Below, one piece after another: positions 45,610 to 58,736 of a stretch of 64,000 nt of DNA. A model generated the notes under the pieces. It was not told where the DNA came from and ran no database searches. It saw only the letters and a list, made by a program, of their open reading frames with translations. A program made the translations under genes and the position numbers. Source of the DNA: Neoarius graeffei (Eukaryota > Chordata > Actinopteri > Siluriformes > Ariidae); assembly GCF_027579695.1 (NCBI RefSeq), contig NC_083583.1, positions 25,199,599-25,263,598 on the forward strand. Direction: 5' to 3'. Each line of letters begins with the position of its first letter. Position 1 is the stretch's first letter.

Positions 45610-47322
45610 TGATGAAAGTTAGATTTCTTAAAAACCCAGTTGAATAAGAAAGCATTCTTGGCTTTTTTTTGTTGTTGTTGTCGTTTTTGTTTTTTGCATA
45701 ATACTCAACATTTAGCATTTTAGTCTTTAATGTGCTATGCAACAGAAATGGAGAGCTACAACATTTTCAGTGGCTCTATTGTTTAACACTGTTTTTTAAA
45801 TACTTTACTCAGTGCTATATAAATAAGAATCAATAAATATGTGCAATATAAAACTGAGATTTATAAGGTGAGTTGTTATTCCCAGCTCTAAGTTAAATAT
45901 TTTTGGTAAATATTATGCCATAGTTGTAGATTGGCACTCTGGACATAATGCATAGCATAAGGTACTTTACACTGAATCACTTTCCAATTCAAACAATATT
46001 GTTCTGCTTAAAACACCTACATCATTAAATCGTGATTAAATCAATAATTAATTAATTATGTACAGTGTCATGGTAGTGATGATCTTTAAATGTGTACTAG
46101 GGAATGACTTCTTCATGTGGGACCACAGCAGATCTTGCTTTTAAATCCACATATTATGCATATGAAGTACACATTCCAAAAATACAAACACATCAGAATA
46201 AAGTGATACATTTAATGATTTGTTTTATTGTGCAGATGAAACTGAATAACAGTTTAAATTAAAAAAAAACAAAAAAAACAACCCCCCCCCCAAAAAAACA
46301 AAAACAAAAAAAAAACAGGCAGTCCATTTAAGCAGCCACACTATCTCAGGTAGATTTGATTCACTTCTCAGGATATTATAAATACATTTTATAGCCTTTT
46401 AAGGAAATGATAATGATATGCCATCAACAGAAAATAAGACAATATGACACTGATGCAAAAACATACACACTTACAGTTACAGTTTTATAAAACATTGAAA
46501 CAATATGCTTATTAACAATTTCCCAGCTTGGGATCAATAAGATCTATCTATCGATCGATCGATCCAATTAGTAAAATTACTATTTACTGCATTACAAGTA
46601 TATGCTGTATGTATTAGAAATAGGAATAATTAGTCTAAAATGAACCAGATTTATCGATAATAAATGAAGCAGTCCTTGCTGTCACTGGATAGCTTCTGGT
46701 TTAGGAAAGAAAGTTACAGCACACTGCAATCAGGCTTGCCTTAGAGATCCTGCAAGTAAAATAAATACTAATAATGGAAAAAATGCATTTCAAATGTGAA
46801 TTTTGAAATCTGTCAGTGGCTATTGGAGCAAACATATAAGACATTATCATTATCATTAGAGACAAATTGCCCCAGAAGAGGTATAAAACCAAACAAACTG
46901 ATGCGTCATTTACAAATATCCATAGTTTTCTTCTGAATTATTATAAATAATAATATGGACCTACATTTGCAAGTTGCACATGGTCTTATTAACAGTAAAT
47001 TTTTAACTAAAATTGTGGTTCATACATGTTTTTATAGGAAAGTCAGTATGAAAGGTTAATCCTTCATAGCCTACATTTAGAAAAGAAATTATCCTTTTAT
47101 AAGCCTAAACATAAAAAGCATACAGGTTGTCAAGGCATCTGTTGTTTGTTTGTTTGTTTGTTTGTTTGTTTGTTTGTTTGTTTTACAAGGGTTAAACTTA
47201 CATTAATGTACACTTACTTATTGGTTTTTGATATCCCTATATTATCTAGATACTTCTGTATAACGTTTTGACCATGAAACTGGAGAATCCGTTCACTGTG
47301 GAAGTCTTATTGATTTATATTC

Positions 47323-47385
<63 letters not shown>

Positions 47386-47900
47386 TTAAATCCAGTGTCA
47401 AAGTCATTTTTGTTGAATCGAGGTTCTGTATGATCTATGCAAAAGTGCTGTCGGTTGCTATGGTCACCTGGGCACCAGACCACACCTCCTGACAACGAAG
47501 ACATTCTCAGTATTAATAAAATTAATACTGATATTAATTAAAATTAGTTCTCCACATGATTAGTATCTCTGTTAAAAATGTTCATAATAATAAGAAAATT
47601 TTACTTGATTCTGGTCACCAGGATGTCTTATAGAACTAGGTACCTAAAAGATCCAGTCTTTTCTAGAAGGACACCCTAGATTCCAGTGAAGGTTTTTTAA
47701 ATTTACCATTTTTAATGGTCTCAAGTGGATTCGATTAAATAAAGAAACTACACCCAATAGGCCTAAATACAATACTTAAGTGCAGATAATTATTCTAACT
47801 GTGCTGTTAAATTAGTGAAACATGCATTGCTTTTGTGAGTTAAAAAACAAACAAACAAACAAACAAACAAACAAAACAAAACGATATGGCTTTATATTAA
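45610..47900. other. Intergenic AT-rich, no gene seen
   Basis: Simple repeats: an A/C-rich tract at 46258-46317, (GATC/TATC) at about 46543-46564, (TTTG)n at about 47144-47182 and (TAA)n at about 47325-47385. No gene, tRNA or hairpin was recognised. Confidence 0.5.
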
Positions 47901-48120
47901 TTGGAATAAGATGCTGCCAGAGGAAGCTGGCGGTGTGTGAGTTTGGTTTTGATCCCCAGTCTCTGGAGGGTCGCCCAGGGTCAGAGGTGATGATCAGGGG
48001 TCAAGTGGGTTGTCCGGCTATTCCCTAATGGCTCATCTGACGGGCCACGGTAACAGGAAATGGCACGATTTTCCTCATGATGTCAGTTCATGTTAAAAAT
48101 CGACACGTGCAATAATCGAG
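47900..48120. promoter_or_regulatory. Candidate regulatory block with nuclear-receptor half sites
   Basis: This is a repeat-free, GC-richer island in AT-rich DNA. It includes CAGGGTCAGAGGTGATGATC and CAGGGGTCAAGTGGGTTG, several AGGTCA-like half sites, then CCTAATGGCTCATCTGACGG. No open frame makes sense here. Conservation is not measured. Confidence 0.33.
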
Positions 48121-48889
48121 GCTAATGTCTGTTTCCGAGTTGAAGACATAATCTTTATATATGATGGGCCTATAGAGATAAATCCATTCTTGACACAAGG
48201 GTGACCTGGAAAGCTTTAGTCTATTTAATTTAAATCTATCATATTTTGCATAATACATTTAATATTGTCCTAATTCTGTTTATTCTGAAACCATTCATTA
48301 ATTCATTGGAACACAGCTAAATATTTAAAATGAAACTCATAGGGACAGAGTGTGTGAATGCTATGGGTTTGTGCAGCTGATTATATATGAGAACAGCTCT
48401 GCGTGTGGTACTGAACCATCATTTGTATTCATTCTGAGATTCTGGTCAGATTTTCTGCTTGTCATAAGAGAGATAAATAGGCATAGCTTCTATTGTAGGC
48501 TACTAAAAAGCATTCAGGGTCCATTACTCGATATGTTTCGTGGTATGATGAGGTTCTGATTGTCAAAGATGACTAAATGAACAAAAGACAAAACAGCTAC
48601 TTCATATCCCAGATGAAAAACTGGAATGCTGCAGCTTATCTGTGACTCACCGAGAGACGCCTATAATTATTTGAACGTTTTGGTTAAAATTCCTGACTGT
48701 TGGATTTCTGAAATCCTTGATGGCCTACTGAGGCTTAAATGTATGGCACTCATGGAGGTAGGCCTACAGCAGAAGTTTTGTGCAACAACTTTTATTTGTG
48801 GCTATCGTGACTACCTATCAGAAAATTAAGAAATAAAAGAATTGGCACCTCTAGCCTATTGGTGATAGATCGCCGTTAAATCTCATCGT

Positions 48890-49230
48890 GAATGTGATTC
48901 AAGGCGCAAATTAGCTATAGAGCTGCTCGTCTAGTCTTGGAGAACCAAGGCATAATTGTGCCATCATTTATATCTTCCAAATCAATAAGCATTACAGCTT
49001 GTGCTATACGTTAGCATAAGAATAGAAACAGGTCCTGTGAACTTCCGCGACCTCCTGACTCTCTTTTTCCCTCCGATGAATAGCACCACTTTGAGACTCC
49101 CAGCCTCTCTCCTACAAGCTTGAACCATGCCTAAATTCTTAATTATGGTAATTTAATATATCTTAAGCCCCCAACCGCCTTTATTCTCATCCATCCGCAG
49201 TTTGTTTTAGGCATTCATGACACCTTCGGA
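48890..49230. promoter_or_regulatory. Candidate enhancer with TAATTA-type sites
   Basis: Repeat-free, with CTTAATTATGGTAATTTAAT near 49136 and CAAATTAGCTATAGAGCTGC near 48908, in a block of balanced composition. It resembles vertebrate conserved noncoding elements by eye only. Confidence 0.3.
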
Positions 49231-49658
49231 CATCATAAAAGCCTCTTTTTTTTTTTTGGCCTAACCTAATAAACCGTGCTCCCATTGCTATAAAAATAGA
49301 ACCATTTAAATATCAAACATGATAATATGCCTTAAATATTTTAAATTAAAAGATACATAAAACATAGATTAAAATATTTTGGCGTATTCATTATAAAACT
49401 GATAGAGATTATCATTCTTTGACATGACAATTTTCAAAATTGTTTAAATTAATCAGGAGTTGTTGTTTGCAAGTTTTGCCTCGAATAAATACACGGATAT
49501 GATATTTTTCAAGTAAATAAGATAAGGTCAATTAAATAAGGTTATGATAAGATGCAAAAGAAAACATCCTAACAATGTACCTGTGCAGTATTGCCAGACA
49601 GATTGATCTGAATTTTCCATCATAGAAAATTTTCAGAAACACCAAACAATTATATATA

Positions 49659-49661
<3 letters not shown>

Positions 49662-49748
<87 letters not shown>
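49662..49748. repeat. (AC)n(TA)n microsatellite
   Basis: An AC run at about 49662-49688 is followed directly by a TA run to 49748. Confidence 0.97.
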
Positions 49749-49751
<3 letters not shown>

Positions 49752-50039
49752 TGCCACACTTGTGCATTAGAGGATCATGCAACAACAAGCATAATACATT
49801 ATCCTGATGCAAAGATAAAATGTGCCATTTCGACCCTGACGCCTAATACCTAAACTAATCATCTTTATAGCAAGACATGCACTTGATAGTAATGAAAACG
49901 GCGTGGCAATGTTCTGATGAGTGTGAGAGTGTAGATTTTCGTTACTCAGATGTTATTGCCATTTAAATTATACATTTAAGAGATGCACTTTATAGATTTT
50001 TTTTTTAATGTACTTCACCAGCCCAAATTTGTGCACCTG

Positions 50040-50300
50040 CTCAAACACATTGTGCATCTGCACACTGCATAATACAATCACAAGCCGCTCCTCTTCTGAT
50101 GGCTGTAGCGCTCATGCAAACCATACTTAAGGGAAAAAGGCGACATCTCTGGGCAGAAACACGAAGCAAATTCACACAGAGCTTTAGTAACGCCCGAAGT
50201 TCCATGATAGAAAACAAAAAGATTAACGAGTACGTTAACAGGCTTAACAAAAGGGAAGACGCGGCCATATTTAAAACAGAGCGCTGCCGTACTCTGTAGT
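50040..50300. promoter_or_regulatory. Candidate conserved block, repeat-free
   Basis: Balanced composition and no repeat family. Words such as GATTAACGAGTACGTTAAC (a near palindrome) and GCGGCCATATTTAAAAC occur. All open frames here are short and unrecognised on both strands. A regulatory role is inferred from appearance and position only. Confidence 0.28.
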
Positions 50301-50399
50301 ATAGACCTATTTCGAAATATCACATCTGTGTAATAAAATAATATTTAATAGCCTATAATATAAGGAAAAGTCCAATACTACTCAGATTTTAGTAATTTT

Positions 50400-50620
50400 C
50401 CTACCCCAGGATTGATGTACGCCTCCATCTAGGGCGCATTCGTTGGTGGGCAGACTGAAACTGAGCACATCAAAGCATTAAACAACATTAATTATGGCGG
50501 CGAGATAATTTATGCATAAACTAATTGAGAGTGATGTAACATTGCGCGCGCTGTATCGCGAGAGCAAAGAGACGCGCCTCGGTTCTGTTTCACTTCAGCC
50601 GCCCTTAAAGACACATACAC
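50400..50620. promoter_or_regulatory. Strong enhancer-like block, homeodomain sites plus CpG cluster
   Basis: ACATTAATTATGGCGGCGAG, TAATTTATGCATAAACTAATT and GCGCGCGCTGTATCGCGAGA follow each other within 80 bases. The mix of dense TAAT sites with unmutated CpGs in an AT-rich desert suggests selective constraint and low methylation. It is the best regulatory candidate in the right half of the window. Confidence 0.42.
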
Positions 50621-51414
50621 TCAATCACACATACATGTGAGCGAGTTTATTGCAATGTTCTCGCCACCATTTCGTGAATTTCAATTAACCTTAGATTTAA
50701 ATGTTTAACTATAAGCCTGCCTCCTCTTATCGCCCTTTAGTGGAACCCATGGCCTACAGGCCTATTTATGAACAAATAACCTTTGTTGTTTATACTAAAG
50801 GTTTTAAATGTAAAAGAATGTTTAACTTTTTAACCTTTCATACTGTACAAATAAGCCTAAACCTTTTACCCAGAGTTCACCTGGCCTTGTAATTTCATCT
50901 TCACCCATGGCACATTTTCCCTCTTTAATAAACATAATTACCTCCATCAGCCCTGCTGCAGATAATTCAACACATGGCAAATGAAAGTCGAGGCCTAAGG
51001 TAGGCCAACTAACAATAGGACACACCGAGCAAAATAGCTTAAAGAGCTCGTGATCTTTTTGGCCCACATGGCTATTTTTGAAAACTTAGAGTTTTAAGTG
51101 TTAAATATAAAAATATTTAAACTAAAAAAAAATATATATGGTTATTTCAACTAATCATTCACCAGTTAACGTAGTAATCTCAGTGTGCTATTTGTAGGAC
51201 AGTGACCATGTGATTTTTCATTTTATTTTCAACAAAAATGTTGCTAGTCTATCTTAAAAATAAATATCTGTGCAAAAAAACAACCCTTTTTCTAAAGTAT
51301 AATCACAATTAAATTACACATTACAAGAAAATCTTATGAATTCACAATTATAGGCTATATAATCAGTCCAATGTAATACAATATAGTAAAGAAATCAAAG
51401 ATCACCGCTCATCT

Positions 51415-51545
51415 GTGGCAAGGTGCAGGATTAAGTAAAGTCTAGCTGCCTGATGAAGGTCTAGCGACCGAAAGCTTGCTATCTCAGTAAAGAAATCATT
51501 GCACAGACTTCAAGTGTGCGGATTTGTATTCTATTTACAATATAG
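51415..51545 (+). repeat. Retroelement-like tail fragment (Penelope-like?)
   Basis: CTGATGAAGGTCTAGCGACC, GAAAGCTTG...CAGTAAAGAAATC and TTCAAGTGTGCGGATTTGTA recall a recurrent fish tail sequence with a 'GAAGG..(T/C)...CGAAA' hammerhead-like word, found at ends of Penelope-like elements. No coding part is present. Weak call. Confidence 0.3.
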
Positions 51546-51779
51546 TAAAACTGAAACTGACTTAGTAACCTGCATGCGACTTTAGAAGAACATACAGATT
51601 ATAGGTTATATAGGCTATATATGTTAGTCTATTAAGCATTAGAAATTTTTTAACATGTAAGAATAGAATAGGCTACAGCATGACCAGCAATCTTCCCTGC
51701 GGATTCTAAAAAATGACTCATCTAAAAGTTATACGAGCACTCACTTATCCTGAAGCTTTCAGCTGTTTCGGAATTGGTT

Positions 51780-51884
<105 letters not shown>

Positions 51885-51889
51885 ATCAA

Positions 51890-52442
51890 TGCAAGTTGTG
51901 GGAACATACTGACATAAACCACTGTTTTCTGGAAATAATTAGCAGTATATTTACAGATTATGTACAGAAAGTGATTAAGCAAAAAAAAAAAATCTAAATC
52001 AGAATTGAAATAATGACTTTAGTTTTAGTTTTTCCGTTTTCACAGGAGTAGTCAATTAGCAGCATGTATAAAAGTTATGAGTGCTTATGGTCAGCACTCT
52101 CAGCTTCAGTATACGCTCTCCTTTTTCCGAAATAGATGTTTCTATACAGATTTGTGGTTTAATTTCAAAGGGAATTTTTGCTTTTACACACACACATACA
52201 TACATACATGCATACATACTGAAAAAGCAAAACGAAAAATACTAAAAACGTTTCATCACATGGCCACCGCTTTAGGCTTAAAATGAGATCTCTTATTAGC
52301 ACAGAGAGTAAGATTAAGGGACAAGGACGTTACCAAATATAGATTTGAAATGTGAAGTAGGTTTGTTGAACCAAATAAGCCAAATTCACACCTTCCCTTC
52401 GCCCGTACAGTAATTTCATACATGCGTTATCTAGCCTAGGTC

Positions 52443-52498
<56 letters not shown>

Positions 52499-52720
52499 GG
52501 GAAAAGGCTATCTCAGACGTGCGGTCACAAAGCATTTAATTTTATTTCTGTATTTACGTCGCTAAAGGCCGGCATAAAACATTTCATGTTTATGTGAATG
52601 TATCTGTCTGATTAAATAAACGTATATAATGTTTTTAATGATTCTCTGAAACTAATGCAAATACAGTGAAAGAACAAGCCACCTGAAGTTGTAGTTAGTA
52701 GCTTATTATTATTATTATTA
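51890..52720. other. Intergenic, no gene seen
   Basis: AT-rich sequence with (CT)n at about 52444-52474 joined to (AC)n to 52498, and (ATT)n just before the next SINE. No gene or regulatory signal stands out. Confidence 0.5.
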
Positions 52721-52726
52721 TTATTA

Positions 52727-53056
52727 GGGCGGCACGGTGGTTAGCACTGTCGCCTCACGGCAAGAAGGTTCTGGGTTCGAGCCCAGTGGCCGACGGGGGC
52801 CTTTCTGTGTGGAGTTTGCACGTTCTCCCCGTGTCTGCATGGGTTTCCTCCGGGTGCTCCGGTTTCCCTCACAGTCCAAATACATGCAGGTTAGGCTAAT
52901 TGGTGGCTTTAAATTGACCGTAGGTGTGAGTGAATGATTATGTGTCAGCCCTGTAATGACTTGTCGACTTGTCCAGGGTGTACCCCCTCTCTCGCCCATT
53001 GTCCAGCTTGCCCACGACCCTGCACAGGGTAAGCGGCTACAGATAATGGATGAATA
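52727..53056 (+). mobile_element. V-SINE, plus orientation
   Basis: The head GGGCGGCACGGTGGTTAGCA lacks a few bases of the A-box region compared with the copy at 53.88 kb. The B box is GGTTCGAGCCC and the centre TTTCTGTGTGGAGTTTGCAC. The tail ends GGCTACAGATAATGGATGAA followed by (TAA)n. The divergent tail (CTTGCCCACGACCCTGCAC) suggests an older copy. It sits in an (ATT)n tract. Confidence 0.93.
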
Positions 53057-53059
53057 ATA

Positions 53060-53197
53060 ATAATACACAAAATGTTTGTCTCACTTGAACCTTACTTTGT
53101 AAATTTCTGAGAATATTTTAGTGCAACAGTAGTGCAGATTATAATAATACAAAGAAGGAAAGGAATAAATACGCAGTTCATTTATAGAATATCAGTT

Positions 53198-53248
<51 letters not shown>

Positions 53249-53870
53249 GTCTGTGTAAGTAAATAAATAAATAAAGCCACGTCTAACTTCTCTAACGAGA
53301 TCATTTCTCTTGTGTTTTCAGTCCTGCACACCATAAATCCTTCCCGAATAGTTTCAGAAAAGTCTGATACCTTTTCCTTCACAAAAATAAAGACCGTGTA
53401 ACCTGAGGCATGGTTATAGATGGACTTGACAACGGCTAAAAAAAAAAAAAAAAGATTAGTCATCAAGTGGTTGTTTAAAATCAAAGCAACACTTACTATA
53501 ATAGCCAACAAAATATCTCATGCTTCTTTACATTTACAAACCCTTAATGATTACTCTCTAACTGATGCATAGAAAACTATACAAAATTATTATATTAAGT
53601 TCATATTACATTATGAGAGTGAGGATTGAAGTCTTGAAGGAGGAAACACTATAATCTCTATATTCATTTATACCACAGGGCTGTTGAATTCTCTGTAACC
53701 TTATGAATCTGATAGTAGTTCTGGCTGTAATTCAAATCTCACATGTGTATTAATGCGCTCATTCTTATACTTTATTGCTTCTGTATAGTAACAGTTCATT
53801 CACAGGGACGTGTATAGCGGATGCTCGACATAGTGACAAATAATACACAGAGGTTAAAGCCGTGTTGTTA
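53060..53870. other. Intergenic, no gene seen
   Basis: A (CT)n tract at about 53201-53244. The rest is AT-rich with no recognised element. Confidence 0.5.
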
Positions 53871-53878
53871 TTTTATAT

Positions 53879-54240
53879 GGTGCCACGGTGGTGTAGTGGT
53901 TAGCACTGTCGCCTCACAGCAAGAAGGTTCTGGGTTTGAGCCCAGTGGCCGACGAAGGCCTTTCTGTGTGGAGTTTGCATGTTCTCCCTGTGTCTGCATG
54001 GGTTTCCTCTGGGTACTCCAGTTTTCCTCACAGTCCAAAGACATGCAGGTTAGGCTAATTGGCGACTCTAAATTGACCATAGATGTAAATGGTTGTTTGT
54101 CTCTATGTGTCAGCCCTGCAATGACCTGGCGACTTGTCCAAGGTGTACCCCGCCTTTAGCCCATAGTCAGCTGGGATAGGCTCCAGTTTGCCTGCGACCC
54201 TGTACAGGGTAAGCGTCTACAGATAACGGATTGATGGATG
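53879..54240 (+). mobile_element. V-SINE, plus orientation
   Basis: A complete copy: GGTGCCACGGTGGTGTAGTG (A box), GGTTCTGGGTTTGAGCCC (B box), centre CATGTTCTCCCTGTGTCTGC and tail GGGTAAGCGTCTACAGATAA, ending in (GGATT)-like repeats. About 5-10 percent diverged from the young minus-strand copies. Confidence 0.93.
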
Positions 54241-54413
54241 TATAAAACCGTTGGTACAGTGAAGTTTTCTGAACACAGACATTTATTTCTGGAGGGAGTC
54301 TGGCATATCAGTGCTTTACAATGGTCAGTGAGTTTTCTGCTGTGGGAGAATCTTCAGGACAGAGGACTTTGCAGTTTCTAGATAACATTTATTTATTTAT
54401 TTATTTATTTATT

Positions 54414-54455
54414 TACAACCCTAATTCTGTAAATTTGGGACACATGTGTAAAATG

Positions 54456-54530
<75 letters not shown>

Positions 54531-56010
54531 GATATGCAAATCTTGGAAACCCAAAATTTCATTGAAAATATTACAAACACAACCTATCAAATGTTAAAAC
54601 TGAGAAATTTTATTGTTTTCTGAAAAATATATGCTCATTTGAGATATGATGTCAGCAACACCTTTCAAAAAAGTTGGGACAAGAGCAACAAAAGACTGAA
54701 TAGGTTGTGTAATACTAAAAAAAATATATTATTTGGTTAATTGGCAACAGGTCAGTAACATGATTGGGTATAAAAAGAGCATCCTAGGGGCTGCGTCTCT
54801 CAGAAGTAAAGATGGGGAGGGGTTCACTGCTCTGTGAAAGACTGTATGGGCAAACAGTGCAACAATTTAAGAATAACATTCTTCAGTGTAAAATTGCAAA
54901 GAATTTGGGGGTCACATCATCTACATAATATCATTAAAAGATTCAAAGAATCTGGAGAAATCTCTGTATGCAAGAGACAAGGCTGAAAACTGACATTGGT
55001 TGCCAGTGATCTTTAGGCCCTCAGGTGACACTGCATTAAAAGCAGACATGTCTGTATTGAAAATCACTGTATAGGCTCAGGAACACTTCAGAAAAACATT
55101 GTCTATGAAAACAGCTAATTACTGCATCCACAAATGCAAGTTAAAACCATATATAAACAATATCCAGAAACACCACCACCTTCTCTGGGCCCGAGCTCTT
55201 TTACGATGAGGCGAAGTGGAAAATTGTCCAGAGGTCTCATGAATCAAAATTAGAAGTTCTTTTTAGAAATCATGGACACCACATCCTCCAGGCTAAAGAG
55301 GAGATGGACCATCCAGTTAGTTATCAGTGCACAGTTCAAAAGCCAGCATCTGTGATATGAGGGTGCATTAGTGCACATGACATGGATAGCTTGTACATCT
55401 GGGAAGGCATCATTAATGCTGAATGATATATACACATTTCAGAGCAATATGCTGCCATCCAGAGAAAATCTTTTTCAGGGAAGGTCTTTCTTTCAGCAAG
55501 ACAATGCCAAACCACTTTCTGCACATACTAAAACTGCATGGCTCTGTAGTAAAAGAGTTGGGGTGCTAAACTGGCCTGCCTGCAGTCCAGACCTGTCTCC
55601 CATTTAAAACATTTGATGCATTATGAAACACAAAATATGATAAAGGAGACCCAACACTGTTAAGCAACTGAAATTGTATATCAGGCAAGAATGGGACAAC
55701 ATTTCTCTTTCAATCCTACAGCAATTGGTCTCAGTCCCCAACCATTTACAGAATGTTGTTAAAAGTAGAGGTGACACAACACAGTAGTAAACATGCCCCT
55801 GTCCCAACTTTTTTGAAACCTCTTGCTGAGATCAAATCCAAAATCAGCATATGTTTTTCAAAAACCAATAAAAATTTCTTGGTTTCAACATTTGATATGT
55901 TGTCTTTGTACTATTTTCAATGAAATATAGGGTTTCCAAGATTTGCAAATCGTCATATTCTATTTTTTATTTACGTTTTACACAGTGTCCCAAATGTATG
56001 GAATTGGGGT

Positions 56011-56012
<2 letters not shown>
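54414..56012 (+). mobile_element. Decayed Tc1/mariner element with long inverted ends
   Basis: Left end ACAACCCTAATTCTGTAAAT and right end ATGTATGGAATTGGGGTTCT are inverted, as are the inner parts (GCAAATCTTGGAAACCC and GGGTTTCCAAGATTTGCAAA). The interior follows a well-known fish Tc1-like element: CAACAGGTCAGTAACATGAT, GTATAAAAAGAGCATCC, then transposase text on plus such as FQQDNAKPLSAHTKTAWLCS and LNWPACSPDLSPI (the D and the SPDLSPI that precedes the catalytic E). Many frame breaks and stops make it dead. (AACT)n(AAAT)n repeats have grown inside the left arm. Confidence 0.88.

Positions 56013-56098
<86 letters not shown>
56012..56098. repeat. (TATC)n microsatellite
   Basis: About 87 bases of CTAT repeat directly at the right end of the Tc1-like element. 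Confidence 0.97.
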
Positions 56099-56099
<1 letters not shown>

Positions 56100-57905
56100 G
56101 AAACTTCAAAATAGAGAAAAGAGATTGGTGAGGGAATGACTAGCTGCTGTAATGTAAGTGATAACAGGAACTAACTTGTTTCATGGACATTCCACAGCAT
56201 TAAATGTAACTATAAACAGTTAAAAAGTATGAGTATCATTGATAAATTAAGGTTTGCAATAGTTGTTAAATCGCTATTGTAAAAAAGGAATAAAACACTT
56301 TGAGAAATGCTGTTATTGGAAAATTATGTGTTTCATGTCAGGTTACATCACACTACACCATCATTGATTACTTTCCTGCCCCAAATTCCTTGTCATGTTT
56401 TATTCCTTACTTTTTGCCAGACGTAGTTATACTGAAAGAGCTGAAAGATTTGTGATCCTGCTCTAGTAGAATATGCTATCTTTAACAGTTTTTATTTCTC
56501 AACTCTCATGTAGTAATGACATCATAATGCTTTCTAATTTTTCTTATTATAATGTAAATCAAATAGGTTAATAGCATGGCCATGAGACATGAGCCTTCAT
56601 ATGGTAGATGAAGTTAATAAACTAGCCTTTTTAGGATGTTAGTATTAAAGTGACTGGTTATCTGCATTACACTGCCTGAACATCTACTTAGTTTTCAGCT
56701 AATTAACCAATTTTCCTGATATGAAGTGGGTGTGCTGGGATCAGGGAAAACAGTAAAATGTGCAGGACAAGGGTTACTCCAGGATCAGAGTTGGGAACCG
56801 AGTGTGCTAGATGAGTACATAAGTTGCAGTCAGTTGGATCACATGCAGTGGAAGCTGTAGGCTTTAATGTTGGGTTTTGGGGATTGCAAGAACACCTCCT
56901 AAACTTTACATGAATTTTAATAGACATTGTGAATTGCCCATTTTTAGTCCATTACTAAACCTAAACCATGTTTGCAAAACCTGCTTTTAGCCCTTCAGTG
57001 GTTCATTTTGGCATGGGGTGAGGGATGGTGTTTTACTTCTTTCGGAGAATGAGGGAATGTGAAAGGAAGAGGAAGTTGCACAGTAGATTCATTGTCCTGT
57101 AGTCTGTCACAGTCACAGAGAGTTTCAGCATCACTGTTCAGGGTTCGGTGGCTTGCTCAGAATGTTAAAATAGCCTGCCGTCAGGTTTCTTTCAGCAAGC
57201 AGGGAACGTTGTGATTTGTGAACTGGGCTTTTTCTTGCCCCTCTAATGCTTCTTCCTGTGCTGTATTGAGAAAGAAGGGAATGAAAAACAAGGAAACATT
57301 GGTTGAAAGGTTTGGGTTTTGGCATGGGGGGCATGGAGGGCATTTGAGGCTTGGCAAGAAAGCCATAACACTTGTCTCAGTGGGGTGAAACATTGCTTTG
57401 TGCCACCCAGGTGCCTGGCATGCTGGGGCTTTGTCAAGGCAGTAAAGGAGTAAAAAGGTTGGAGAAAGGGGAGATATTAAAGAACCAACAGTTTTACATT
57501 GTGCTATAAACATGTAATACCTCTATGTCCTGAGGTAGCCTGAATATTAAGATTAAATACATAATAAGGAAGCTTTAATAAGGACACTTATTCAGTCTTA
57601 AGCTATAAAACTCCCCTCTACATCCCTTTATAACTATTTAAGAGCTGTAAAACAAACCAAGACACACTCCTGCCTTTCCTACACATTTTCTCAGATTTTT
57701 TTTATTATAACACTTCTTAGTTCTCCATCTTTCACACATCCACTCTGTTAACTGCTGTGATGTTACTTCAAATCACATATCTCTATAATTCATTTAAATA
57801 AGTTCATTTAAATAAGTTAAATAAGTCAGAACATGATTGAATACATACTATTGTTATATAAGCTGTTATAATGCGAATTATCTTTTTTATTTTTCAGACC
57901 ACTTA
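56100..57905. other. Intergenic, no gene seen
   Basis: A dispersed fish repeat is likely at about 56705-56815 (GTGTGCTGGGATCAGGGAAA, CAAGGGTTACTCCAGGATCA). A less AT-rich block lies at 57000-57480 without recognisable coding sense. Confidence 0.4.

Positions 57906-57908
<3 letters not shown>

Positions 57909-57996
<88 letters not shown>
57909..57996. repeat. (TA)n microsatellite
   Basis: About 88 bases of TA repeat, cutting off the transposase fragment to its right. Confidence 0.97.
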
Positions 57997-58002
<6 letters not shown>

Positions 58003-58004
<2 letters not shown>

Positions 58005-58440
58005 GAAAGGTGTCAGCATTAATTTTTCAGCAGTTTGTGCTAAATGATCTCTTCTGTGGGATTGGACCAAATGGGCTAGCTTTCGTGCCCCATGCGAATT
58101 AACAAGGCTTCGACACCCATGACCCTGTTGCCAGTTCACCGTTTGTCCTTCCTTGGACCACTTTTGGTAGGTACTAACCACTGCATACCAGGAACACCCC
58201 GCAAGATGTGCCATTTTGGAGATGCTGAGACCCAGTATCTGGCAATCATAATTTGGCCCTTGTCAAAGTTGCTCAGATCCTTATGCTTACCCATTTTTCC
58301 TGCTTCCAACACATTAACTTCAAGAACTGACTGTTCTCTTGCTGCCTAATATATCCCACCCCTTGACAGGTGCCATTATAATGAGATAATCAATGTTATT
58401 CACTTCACCTGTAGTGGTCATCATGTAAACTAGATTACAA
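58003..58440 (-). mobile_element. Tc1-like transposase N-terminal fragment
   Basis: From ATG near 58294 the minus strand reads MGKHKDLSNFDKGQIMIAR; after a frame change it reads LSISKMAHLAGCSWYAVVST, YQKWSKEGQTVNWQQGHGCR and HLVQSHRRDHLAQTAEKLML. This is the paired-type helix-turn-helix DNA-binding half of a Tc1-like transposase. The 5' end region (CACCTGTCAAGGGGTGGGATA on minus) follows to 58440. The catalytic half is missing beyond the (TA)n tract. Confidence 0.85.
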
Positions 58441-58499
58441 AACAGATTCAACAACTTTTAAAAATCTGTTTCTCATACTGTTTGAAATATATATATTTC

Positions 58500-58644
58500 T
58501 TTGTCCAGAAAAGTGCGGGCCTAGGAACAGCTAAGATACTGCGTAGGACCCTCAAACTCCCAGGCCTCTGAGAGGACCCAAGCTTGAGGGAAAATAAAAA
58601 CCGCCCAAAGGAGGGGCAAGTGGGGTACACACACATATACCCAC

Positions 58645-58650
<6 letters not shown>
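58500..58650. repeat. Dispersed repeat fragment of unclear class
   Basis: AAGATACTGCGTAGGACCCT, CCCAGGCCTCTGAGAGGACC and AACCGCCCAAAGGAGGGGCA resemble a fish repeat that often runs into (TA)n tracts, as here. Class not assigned. Confidence 0.4.

Positions 58651-58651
<1 letters not shown>

Positions 58652-58718
<67 letters not shown>
58652..58718. repeat. (TA)n microsatellite
   Basis: TA repeat then (TG)n, immediately left of the Tc1 inverted repeat. Confidence 0.97.

Positions 58719-58736
<18 letters not shown>

Noticed and set aside
57131-57513. Overlapping minus-strand frames of about 70-110 residues
   Set aside because: Three frames overlap with no common theme, no recognisable domain and no splice context.
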